A stretch of 53,997 nt of DNA from an uncultured Bacteroidales bacterium. Its GTDB lineage: Bacteria > Bacteroidota > Bacteroidia > Bacteroidales > Bacteroidaceae. The notes under the pieces were generated by a model, which saw only the letters and a program-made list of their open reading frames with translations, searched no databases and was not told the origin of the DNA. The stretch covers positions 1 through 53,997 of the forward strand of contig CACYCZ010000084.1 of NCBI GenBank assembly GCA_902773055.1, in the 5' to 3' direction. Every line of letters starts with the position of its first letter. Within the stretch, counting starts at the first letter, position 1. The position numbers and the translations under genes are program-made. This document shows, one piece after another, positions 43,990 through 51,777 of this stretch.

Positions 43990-44927
43990 TCAGGTATAGC
44001 AGTCAATATAAAGCGGAATGGAATGCCACCGTCAAAAGTTCTGCCAACGGGACTTTTTTGCATAATCGCGATTTTATGGATTATCATAAAGACAGGTTCG
44101 AAGATGTCTCGTTGCTGTTCGTACATAAAAATAAAATCAAAGGCGTTCTTCCTGCTAATCTCAAAGGCGAAAACGTGTATTCTCATGGAGGCTTGACATA
44201 TGGCGGCTTGATATGGCCGGCAGCCACTTCTTCTCAGGACGTGGCTGAAATGTTGCAGCTTACAACTGAATATTACGCAGGACAAATGCATGCGTCAAAT
44301 TTGTATTATAAGGCTGTTCCATATATATATCACTCTTATCCGTCATCTCAGGATTTATATTTTCTGACACAGAAAGGAGCAACATTACTCCATCGTACAC
44401 TTTCGTCTACAATATTAATACAAAAAGCCTTGCCCTTTTCCAAGTTGAGGCAACGGCATATGAGAAAGGCGGAAAAGATGGGGTTGTCAATTCGTATGGA
44501 CGACAATCCTGCCACGTGGCAAAAATATTGGGTGATATTGTCAACAGTGTTGAGGGACAAACATCAAAAAACTCCTGTTCATTCTCTTCAGGAAATACTT
44601 TTGCTGAAATCACATTTTGCAAAAGAAATAAGACTTTTGACAGTTGTATATAACGACACATTAATTGCCGGAACTGTATTGTTCCTTACATCTTGTGTCA
44701 TTCACGCCCAATATATTGCAGCCAATGAGATGGGACGTGAAATGGGGGCATTGGATATGTTGTTTGATTATATCCTGCATTCGAGCGAATATCAGCAATA
44801 TGCCTATTTAGACTTTGGTATTTCAACAGAGAATGAGGGGCGGTGTATTAATCATGGATTGTTGTTTCAGAAAGAAGGCTTTGGTGCACGCGGAGTTTGC
44901 TATGATGAATATCTCTTAAAATTATGA
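43980..44927 (+). CDS. FemAB-like GNAT acyltransferase
   Basis: The protein of 315 residues has the double-GNAT layout of FemAB/peptidoglycan-bridge-type aminoacyl- or acyltransferases: an N-terminal half with FVHKNKIKGVLPAN and YSHGGLTYGGLIWP, and a C-terminal half with LRQRHMRKAEKMGL, AGTVLFLTSCVIHAQYIAAN and YLDFGISTENEG. Located between FdtA-like and FdtB-like genes, it occupies the place where a hexapeptide N-acetyltransferase (FdtC) is found in the described pathway. It may acylate the amino sugar (inference). ATG 43980 is chosen because homologues begin close to MEIIRY. Confidence 0.78.
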   Translation: MEIIRYSSQYKAEWNATVKSSANGTFLHNRDFMDYHKDRFEDVSLLFVHKNKIKGVLPANLKGENVYSHGGLTYGGLIWPAATSSQDVAEMLQLTTEYYAGQMHASNLYYKAVPYIYHSYPSSQDLYFLTQKGATLLHRTLSSTILIQKALPFSKLRQRHMRKAEKMGLSIRMDDNPATWQKYWVILSTVLRDKHQKTPVHSLQEILLLKSHFAKEIRLLTVVYNDTLIAGTVLFLTSCVIHAQYIAANEMGREMGALDMLFDYILHSSEYQQYAYLDFGISTENEGRCINHGLLFQKEGFGARGVCYDEYLLKL

Positions 44928-44931
44928 GAAT

Positions 44932-46047
44932 ATGATGGAGATAAAATATTTTGATTTGGCAAAAATATCAGAAAGCTTTGAGCCCGAGCTATCCAATACG
45001 ATTCTCCGTGTTACAAGATCCGGGTGGTATATTTTAGGACGCGAAGTGGGTATCTTTGAGAATAATTTTGCAAAATTCTGCGGAGCGAGTCATTGCATAG
45101 GAGTAGGTAATGGCCTAGATGCGCTTAGAGTGATATTAATGTCATATAAGCAACAATATGACTGGGAAAATGATGATGAAGTGATTGTTCCGGCTTTTAC
45201 TTTTATTGCTTCGGTAGAAAGTATTGTTCAGAGCCGATTAAAACCGGTTTTCTGTGATGTATCAGAAGATGACTGTCTGATTGATACAAAAAAACTTGAA
45301 AGCCTGATATCTCCCAAGACACGTGCTATAGTTTGCGTGCATTTATATGGAAGAGTTTGTGATATCTCTTCTATTGCGAAGTTGTCAAAAAAATATAATT
45401 TGAAGATCATCGAGGATGCTGCTCAGGCTCACGGTGCAGTTAGTCAGGACAACATACTTGCAGGCAATATGGGTGATGCAGCGGCGTTCAGTTTCTATCC
45501 GACGAAGAATTTAGGTGCACTGGGGGATGCTGGTGCCATCGTTACCAATGATGACGAGTTGGCGGTAATTGCCAGAAAAATTGCCAATTATGGCCAGGAA
45601 AGAAAATATTACCATCAGTACAAAGGCATTAACTCCAGGCTGGATGAGATTCAGGCGGCAATATTAAATATGAAGCTGAACAGACTTGATGAAGATAATA
45701 TGAAGCGCCGTATGATTGCTGAATATTATTTTGAGAATATTCGCAATCCTTTTGTTCGCCTGCCGTACAATAGTTTTTTTTCAAAGCATTCTGTTTATCA
45801 TGTCTTTCCAGTTTTTTCAGAAAAGCGTGATTTGTTGCAAGAATATCTTGCGTCACAGGGTATAGAAACGATTATCCACTATCCTATATTGCCTAATAAG
45901 CAAGAAGCATTCAAGGAATGTAATAATTTGAGTTTTCCTATTGCAGAGCAGATATGTAAGCAGGAGTTGAGTATACCGCTTCATCCGTTGCTGACAAATG
46001 ATGAAATACATTATATTGTTGATACTATAAATCATTTTGTATGCTGA
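44932..46047 (+). CDS. DegT/DnrJ/EryC1/StrS sugar aminotransferase (FdtB-like)
   Basis: This PLP enzyme transfers an amino group to a nucleotide-linked keto sugar. The 371-residue protein has GVGNGLDAL near 57-65, EDAAQAHGA with Asp162 facing the pyridine nitrogen, and the PLP lysine Lys192 in FYPTKNLGALGDAGA. Next to the FdtA-like cupin, the likely product is dTDP-3-amino-3,6-dideoxyhexose. It overlaps the next gene by seven bases. dTDP-glucose synthesis genes (rmlA, rmlB) are not in this window. Confidence 0.9.
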   Translation: MMEIKYFDLAKISESFEPELSNTILRVTRSGWYILGREVGIFENNFAKFCGASHCIGVGNGLDALRVILMSYKQQYDWENDDEVIVPAFTFIASVESIVQSRLKPVFCDVSEDDCLIDTKKLESLISPKTRAIVCVHLYGRVCDISSIAKLSKKYNLKIIEDAAQAHGAVSQDNILAGNMGDAAAFSFYPTKNLGALGDAGAIVTNDDELAVIARKIANYGQERKYYHQYKGINSRLDEIQAAILNMKLNRLDEDNMKRRMIAEYYFENIRNPFVRLPYNSFFSKHSVYHVFPVFSEKRDLLQEYLASQGIETIIHYPILPNKQEAFKECNNLSFPIAEQICKQELSIPLHPLLTNDEIHYIVDTINHFVC

Positions 46048-46859
46048 CAATAGATATTTTGATAAGCGTTCGGGACAAGAAAATCGTCAGAATCAAAGAA
46101 GCAATGCCGGAACCTCTGGAAGGGGTGAAATATATTATCTGTTTTCAGTATACAGACGAGCGCTTTTTGAAGCTTATACCAGAGGAACTGAAAAATTATG
46201 ACGATGTTACATTGTTGACAAGACAGGAAACCGGCTTGTCACGTAGCCGTAACCTCTTGTTAGATATGTCTACGAGTGATTTACTCTATTTTATAGATGA
46301 TGACACCGTGATTATACCAGATGCCCTGGACAATATACGCAAAATCTTTGAAGAACATCAGGGTGTAGATGTTGCATTGTTTCAGGCACAGAGTTATGCC
46401 GGCAGGCTTCTGAGAAATTATCCCTCTAAGGGGAAGAATGTTATACGCTTCAGGGATCGTTTTAAGGTGCTGGCATATGAGATGGTTTGTCGTAGGGAAA
46501 AAATTCAAGGGAATATATCTTTTAATACCCGATTTGGCTTGGGGGCAGATCAGTTTGAGTGTTTTGAAACCCAAGTGTTTTTGGAAGACGCTTTGCGAAC
46601 TGGTTTGAAATTGAGGTATTTCCCAGTGCCGATTATTCAAACCTCTGCTATATATAAGCCACGTCTTGTTTATGTAGACAAACATGTGCAGCGTGCCTAT
46701 GGTGCCTTGCTGGGCTATGTATATAACAAGAGGGCTCCATGGAAAGCTTTTCTGTATGCATTGGATAAAAGCCGCAAGGGCAGAGTGCATTTTTTCTCTT
46801 TCTTCAAAACTATTCTCCAAGGCATATTCATAGAAAGGCGTAAGCGTCCTAATTCATAG
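46041..46859 (+). CDS. GT2-like glycosyltransferase (tandem copy 1)
   Basis: The 272-residue protein looks like a family 2 glycosyltransferase. After a short Rossmann-like strand MLTIDILISVRD comes TGLSRSRNLLLDMSTSD and FIDDDTVI, with DDD at 86-88 as the probable metal and nucleotide-sugar site. Bases fit a cytoplasmic or membrane-associated transferase; there is no membrane segment. It is homologous to the next gene (same GLSR-x-RN and DDD spacing), so the two are a tandem duplication. Donor and acceptor are unknown. Confidence 0.83.
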   Translation: MLTIDILISVRDKKIVRIKEAMPEPLEGVKYIICFQYTDERFLKLIPEELKNYDDVTLLTRQETGLSRSRNLLLDMSTSDLLYFIDDDTVIIPDALDNIRKIFEEHQGVDVALFQAQSYAGRLLRNYPSKGKNVIRFRDRFKVLAYEMVCRREKIQGNISFNTRFGLGADQFECFETQVFLEDALRTGLKLRYFPVPIIQTSAIYKPRLVYVDKHVQRAYGALLGYVYNKRAPWKAFLYALDKSRKGRVHFFSFFKTILQGIFIERRKRPNS

Positions 46860-46865
46860 AGCATA

Positions 46866-47657
46866 ATGGTTTTAGAGGTTCTTATCTGCACATACAATGA
46901 AGGTATACTGAGGGTTCCTGACATGATTCTTGCACCCAGGCCTGATATCAAATGGCTGGTTGCATTTCAATATTCTGATTCAGCATACAAAAGCATGTTG
47001 CCGCCGATAGAGCAGGATAGGACTGATATTACAATTGTGTCACATGCCGGCAGGGGGTTGTCAAGGAATAGAAATATGGCAGTTTCATATGCTACGGGTG
47101 ATATTTTGCTCCTGGCCGATGATGATGCTAAATTTGACTTTATATATTTCGACCGTATTCTGGAAAAATTCAAGGCTACTCCGTCGTTAGATATAGCTTG
47201 TTTCCAGGCAGTCACTCATAATGGTTATCCACTTCATTCGTATCCGTCTTTTTCTTTTTCATATGAAAATATGCCGAAAGGCTATTGGGTTAATTCACAG
47301 GAAATCGCATTCAGAAATACTCCGACAATTCCTGCATTTGATGAAAGATTTGGAATTAATGCGCCTAAGATGGGGTGTGGTGAAGAAGAGGTGTTTCTGT
47401 GGCAGGCATATAGAAAGGGGCTAAATATAACGTATTTTCCGGAAGTGATTGTAGAGACAGATGCGAGGACTTCAAGACATAATTTCTTTCATGACATATC
47501 TCTTCAGCGAGCAAAGGGAGGTGTATTGTGTATAATGCACGGCGTCTTTGGTGCATTTTTGCGTTGTTTAAAATTTGCCATGTTGAATATTGGCCGGCAT
47601 AATCCATTTTCATTGATGTGGCATATGACTTATGGTATATTTTATGTAAAACGATGA
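46866..47657 (+). CDS. GT2-like glycosyltransferase (tandem copy 2)
   Basis: The 263-residue protein starts VLEVLICTYNEG and carries RGLSRNRNMAVSYATGD and LADDDAKF (DDD at 85-87). A downstream GINAPKMGCGEEEVFLWQAYRKG segment resembles the acceptor-side ED motif of GT2 enzymes. It is a diverged duplicate of the preceding gene, with a six-base gap between them. It is four bases in overlap with the next transferase, so translation is coupled. Confidence 0.85.
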   Translation: MVLEVLICTYNEGILRVPDMILAPRPDIKWLVAFQYSDSAYKSMLPPIEQDRTDITIVSHAGRGLSRNRNMAVSYATGDILLLADDDAKFDFIYFDRILEKFKATPSLDIACFQAVTHNGYPLHSYPSFSFSYENMPKGYWVNSQEIAFRNTPTIPAFDERFGINAPKMGCGEEEVFLWQAYRKGLNITYFPEVIVETDARTSRHNFFHDISLQRAKGGVLCIMHGVFGAFLRCLKFAMLNIGRHNPFSLMWHMTYGIFYVKR

Positions 47658-48580
47658 AAGGACTGTCTCTTGTTATACCATTCCATTCCCGTGCAGACTA
47701 TTTTGACGAAATGCTTAATAGCCTGAGAGCGTTGACGGTGAAACCTGATGAAATTATTTTTGTCAATAATAATGCCCAAGACCAGATGGTTGATATGGTG
47801 TGTCAATTCAAGGAAGATGTAGAAGGCATGTGTAAAGTCCTGTTGGTTACTTGCTCCACTCCAGGTGCATGTGCAGCACGCAATGCCGGGGCAAAGATGG
47901 CCTCCTGTGAGTTTATTTATTTTTTTGATTCTGATGATGCCATGTCGGCAGATTTTGTAGGCAGGGTTAAGACTGAGATAGACAGAGAAGATGCTGATGT
48001 ATACGTTTTTGTTACCCAGATTATAAAAGCAGATGGGCGAACCCACGTTCGCAGATATGGTGCATCAATACATCCCGGTTATCAGATTCTGTCTGCGTTC
48101 CTGTCAACCCAAAGTATTGTCGTGCGTAAAGCCTTTTTGTTGGATATAGGAGGGTGGAATGAATCGATATCCTATTGGAATGACTGGGAACTGGGTATAA
48201 GACTCTTGCTGCACAGTCCACGTATGAGATATTTTCCTGATATATCATATCACTGCATTTATGAACATTCCAACAGTATCACAGGTAACAGCCTTTCAGA
48301 ACATGTAGGAGAGATTGACTCTGTACTTGGTATCGTGTATGATGAGTTATGCAGCCAAGAGGAGCAGGATGCCTTATTTCTCCGCAAGGCTATCATTGCT
48401 GGAAAGATTAAGGCAGAGGGGGATATGCAAGGGGCAAAAAGCCTTTATAAAAAATATTTTCCAATGAAGCCTGCTGTTATGACGAGATTATTGGCATCGT
48501 TGCTCTTTCATTATACTGCAGCTGGGATACCTGGGGCGTGGAGAATTGCAGTGAAAATGTTGAGATTGAAAACTTTTTAA
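47654..48580 (+). CDS. GT2 family glycosyltransferase
   Basis: The 308-residue protein is a canonical GT-A fold family 2 transferase: SLVIPFHSR at the start, STPGACAARNAGAKMA, then FDSDDAMSADF with the DxD-type motif at 92-95. GGWNESISYWNDWELGIRLL is the expected acceptor-side motif with Glu/Asp. The ATG at 47654 overlaps the previous stop. It closes the plus-strand glycan operon that begins near 41.6 kb. A weak GGCATTCC/GGAATGTC hairpin follows at about 48610-48645. Confidence 0.87.
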   Translation: MKGLSLVIPFHSRADYFDEMLNSLRALTVKPDEIIFVNNNAQDQMVDMVCQFKEDVEGMCKVLLVTCSTPGACAARNAGAKMASCEFIYFFDSDDAMSADFVGRVKTEIDREDADVYVFVTQIIKADGRTHVRRYGASIHPGYQILSAFLSTQSIVVRKAFLLDIGGWNESISYWNDWELGIRLLLHSPRMRYFPDISYHCIYEHSNSITGNSLSEHVGEIDSVLGIVYDELCSQEEQDALFLRKAIIAGKIKAEGDMQGAKSLYKKYFPMKPAVMTRLLASLLFHYTAAGIPGAWRIAVKMLRLKTF

Positions 48581-48678
48581 GTTGTATAAAAATATATGCG
48601 CAAAAATATGGCATTCCTCAGCCTGTTTCTTTCCCGGAATGTCCTATTTGAAAGATGTTTTGTGTTTATATTGATTCC

Positions 48679-50037
48679 TTAATTTGTTGCATGATGCTGT
48701 TTGGCTGATGTCTGTCGGAAAAATCTTCTGCAGAAAAGCAATCCGGCTGTTGTCAGCCCAAAAGGAAATGCCCACCAGATTCCTGCAGCCCTCAGGTCGA
48801 GAATGAAGGCAAATGTGTAGCTCAGAGGGATAGAAACCGCACCATAGGCAATGATGGAGTATAACAGCATCTTGTTTACATCTTCTATAGCTCTGAGAGA
48901 ATTGGCATATATAGTCTGCAGGCAATCGCCAAACTGATATACGAAAAAGGCTGGCATAAGTGTATACACAATGCCCGCAACATGGTTGTCGGGCGTGAAC
49001 AGATGCACGAGCGGCTGCATACTGCACAACAGTATTACGCTGAGGATTATGGCAGAACCTGTGGTCATGATGTACCCTGCAATGGATGTCGTTCTGATCT
49101 CTGTCCAGTTGCTCTTTGCCCGGAAATGGCTGATCCTGATGGCAACAGCTGCCCCGATGGCATAGTATATAGTAAAGCATACGGTGCCAATAGTGCATGC
49201 AATTTGGTGTGCTGCCAGTTCACCGACGCCGAGCCATCCCATAAAAATGGCGCTGACATTGAATGATGCTGCTTCCAGCGAGAGCTGGCAGCCTATAGGG
49301 AGACCTATTTTCGTGATATGCCATAGTCCTTGCCACGTGGAGTCGGATTTGAAACCGGGGTAGTAAATTCTATATGCCTTTTTGAGAAACAAGACGGCAA
49401 TGATGACAAGGCACATGACAACCCTTGAGAACAAAGTTGCAATGCCGGCTCCGACCAGGCCATATTCGGGAAAGCCGCATAATCCGAAAATCAATATGAA
49501 ATTACCACCGATATTGACGATATTGCCAAGCACCATGACCCACATTGGGGTCTTGGTATCTCCGACAGCATCACAAAACTGTTTCAGGGAATTGAAAATG
49601 CCTATCAGCGGTATTGACAGGAGGAGCAGCAGGTAATATGATTTTATATATGGCAACAGTTCCTCCGGCTGTTTCAAGATATTCAGATTGATGTATAGCA
49701 AAAATAGTAACGTGAAAATAATCAGTGACAAAATGATGTTTCCGTAAAGGCTTTCTTTAATTGTTTTCCCTGCTGCAAAATAATCACGTTTTCCATAGTG
49801 GAATCCTATGATGGGTGTCGTGCCATATACATAACCGAGCATGAAGAAAAATATAAGATTGAAGATATTGTTTGTAAAGGCTGCAGCCGACAATTCCAAA
49901 GTCCCGTATTGTCCTATCATGATGGTATCGGCTATGGACTGAATGATTATACCCAATTGTGCGATGACAATGGGGAAACCTAATTTTGCAATAGATGTGA
50001 AATGTGGCTGGAATGTTTTACCTATGGAATAATGCAT
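48679..50037 (-). CDS. MATE family efflux transporter
   Basis: The 452-residue inner-membrane protein has twelve hydrophobic helices in two MATE repeats (first repeat from GFPIVIAQLGIIIQSIADTI, second from IGLPIGCQLSLEAASFNVSA). MATE proteins expel cationic drugs or metabolites using sodium or proton gradients. The open frame extends upstream to a TTG at 50049, but ATG 50037 is preferred. It follows the GT4-like gene on the same strand by about 14 bases, so they share a transcript. Confidence 0.9.
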   Translation of the reverse strand: MHYSIGKTFQPHFTSIAKLGFPIVIAQLGIIIQSIADTIMIGQYGTLELSAAAFTNNIFNLIFFFMLGYVYGTTPIIGFHYGKRDYFAAGKTIKESLYGNIILSLIIFTLLFLLYINLNILKQPEELLPYIKSYYLLLLLSIPLIGIFNSLKQFCDAVGDTKTPMWVMVLGNIVNIGGNFILIFGLCGFPEYGLVGAGIATLFSRVVMCLVIIAVLFLKKAYRIYYPGFKSDSTWQGLWHITKIGLPIGCQLSLEAASFNVSAIFMGWLGVGELAAHQIACTIGTVCFTIYYAIGAAVAIRISHFRAKSNWTEIRTTSIAGYIMTTGSAIILSVILLCSMQPLVHLFTPDNHVAGIVYTLMPAFFVYQFGDCLQTIYANSLRAIEDVNKMLLYSIIAYGAVSIPLSYTFAFILDLRAAGIWWAFPFGLTTAGLLFCRRFFRQTSAKQHHATN

Positions 50038-50051
50038 TTTTTTTGCCAAGC

Positions 50052-51149
50052 CTATACTGAAAGATAAAATTTGATATACTCTTCTGCTATTTTCCTATAG
50101 TCGTGGAAACGCTGTACATACTCGATGCTTTTTCTTGACAATTCAGGAATGAATTCTGGGTGTTTGACAAGGTTAATGACGGCGTCAATGACACTTTGCT
50201 TGTCGGGCAGGACATTTATGACAGGCCGCAGTTCCGAATCGCCTATGAGGTCATATGCTTCGGGCTCTCCGCCGCCAATTACCGTCAGACCTTGCGCCAT
50301 GGCGGTCAAGGCGTTCATGGCAGGAGTGTATGAGTATAGCTGGTCTAAGATGACGTCGCTTTCAGCCATCATTTTTTTGTATTCGAAGAAGGGGACCGAT
50401 TCGGCCTTGACGATGTCTATCTTATCGGGAAACATCTGCCGGGCATCTGTTAATGCTTCAAGCATGATGTCGGTGCCTTTGTATTCGTTGCGGTTCTTCT
50501 GTATACCTATGAAGAAGCGGATTTTGTCACGTTGCTGGCGGATATGTGCCTCGGTTGACGATGTCTCAATAGGAAAGGGGATAAAGTGCGTCTTGCCGGG
50601 AAAGACAGGCTTGTACGCACAATGGTATTCGTATAGGCCGCTGACAATGCCGTCGCAGTCGGCTGCAATATATTTATTGAGTTCTCCCTTCGCTCCTTTG
50701 TACCAGTCGCGGAGCCAGATGTCGTTATACCATGTCTCCCTGATTTGGTCGCCGATATTAAAGTCGCTGTATCGGAATGTCTTGCAATCCAAACATGCTT
50801 TGATATAATAATAATCCATCCCAAATGCTCCGAGAATGACTTTCGAGTTGTGTTTACGCAGGTAGTCGTAGAAGGGTTTTATTTTCTCAGCCTTTAATGA
50901 AATGAAGACGGGATTGATAATCTGCACGACGTCGTAATCCTTGAATTTGTGAAAATTACGTGCCAACAGATACAGATACCGAATTGTTCCCCATGGAGAC
51001 AAGGAACTTCTTCTGAGATTGATATCACGATGGTAGCCTTTCCATGAGTCTCCGTCAGATGCGACGCAGACCTCATGCCCCATGGCCCGGAGTCCCAAGG
51101 CCAGGTTCCAATGCACATTACTATATTCTCCTATGAGCAATATTCTCAT
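50052..51149 (-). CDS. GT4-like glycosyltransferase
   Basis: The 365-residue protein has a GT-B layout. The N-terminal domain opens MRILLIGEYSNVHWNLALG with VCVASDGDSW, and the C-terminal domain has FFIGIQKNRNEYKGTDIMLEA, followed by the donor-site region QLYSYTPAMNALTAMAQGLTVIGGGEPEAYD. The Pro-Glu-Ala at the end of that region resembles the EX7E site of family 4 enzymes in reduced form. Substrate unknown. Its start is ten bases after a TATTTTTG box and next to CAGGCCTG module copy 4. Confidence 0.82.
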   Translation of the reverse strand: MRILLIGEYSNVHWNLALGLRAMGHEVCVASDGDSWKGYHRDINLRRSSLSPWGTIRYLYLLARNFHKFKDYDVVQIINPVFISLKAEKIKPFYDYLRKHNSKVILGAFGMDYYYIKACLDCKTFRYSDFNIGDQIRETWYNDIWLRDWYKGAKGELNKYIAADCDGIVSGLYEYHCAYKPVFPGKTHFIPFPIETSSTEAHIRQQRDKIRFFIGIQKNRNEYKGTDIMLEALTDARQMFPDKIDIVKAESVPFFEYKKMMAESDVILDQLYSYTPAMNALTAMAQGLTVIGGGEPEAYDLIGDSELRPVINVLPDKQSVIDAVINLVKHPEFIPELSRKSIEYVQRFHDYRKIAEEYIKFYLSV

Positions 51150-51158
51150 ACCAATCTA

Positions 51159-51166
51159 CAAAAATA
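51159..51166 (-). promoter_or_regulatory. Putative -7 box (TATTTTTG) for the GT4-like/MATE operon
   Basis: Match to TAnnTTTG on the minus strand, ending ten bases before the start codon, so the leader would be minimal. Confidence 0.4.
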
Positions 51167-51405
51167 CAACTTTTAGATTAAATTTACCCTGTTGACGGCA
51201 ATATTGCGCAGAGTGGTGGCTTTACGCTCCATCTGCATGACAGATAGTAGGATTTTGGCAGGGAGCCAGATTCGTCCTTGTTTATTCTGCTGCTATGATG
51301 ATGTTTTTTATTTGTGCGTATTCCCTGTATGGCAGAGTTGTAGATTTTATAAAAATTCACACATTTTTATATTTTTATACCCTGTGTCCGCATTCTGCGA
51401 AAATT
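51167..51405. other. Non-coding stretch upstream of the GT4-like gene
   Basis: No gene is seen. Near 51177-51188 a TAAATTTACCCT word repeats the edge of module copy 4 (51483-51494), which may be a remnant of another module, but no CAGGCCTG boxes accompany it. Confidence 0.4.
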
Positions 51406-51407
51406 GT

Positions 51408-51509
51408 CAGGCCTTGTAGTTTTTGCTGGCAGGCCTGCCAGTTTTAACGCGCAGGCTTCCCAGCAAAATTTTGCAGGCCTGCTAAATTTACCCTCTCTAC
51501 GACGCCTTC
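51408..51509 (-). repeat. 22-bp-phased CAGGCCTG module, copy 4 (inverted)
   Basis: Plus-strand boxes are CAGGCCTT (51408-51415), CAGGCCTG (51430-51437), CAGGCTTC (51452-51459) and CAGGCCTG (51474-51481), all centred 22 bp apart. The GAAG...GGTAAATTT block is on the minus strand at 51484-51509, at the same offset as in the other copies. It lies between the divergent GT4-like and DUF6057-like genes, with the conserved block facing the latter. Confidence 0.88.
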
Positions 51510-51550
51510 TGGCAGGGGTATGTTAACAATATCAAAGTGTCCCCAAAGGT

Positions 51551-51565
51551 GTTAAAAGTTGTTAA
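51551..51565. repeat. GTTAA direct repeat, 10-bp period (right of module copy 4)
   Basis: GTTAA at 51551 and 51561. No matching pair is seen on the left of this copy. Confidence 0.5.
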
Positions 51566-51744
51566 TTTGTACTGTCCTGTCGGACAGATGTGCGAAATTA
51601 TTCAGTCATCGTGAGCAGGCTTATGCAGAGGTACGGCATAAGACTCATTGGCGGGATAAACTGAAAATGATTCCTTTTTCTGTTTGTCGGCTGGAAATTC
51701 AATAAAAAATTTCACTTGTAATTTGATATGTGTACTAAAATAGT

Positions 51745-51752
51745 TAAATTTG
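51745..51752 (+). promoter_or_regulatory. Putative -7 box (TAAATTTG) for the DUF6057-like gene
   Basis: Exact consensus 25 bases before the ATG at 51778. Confidence 0.55.
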
Positions 51753-51777
51753 CTTTTAAATATAGAAATATATAGGT

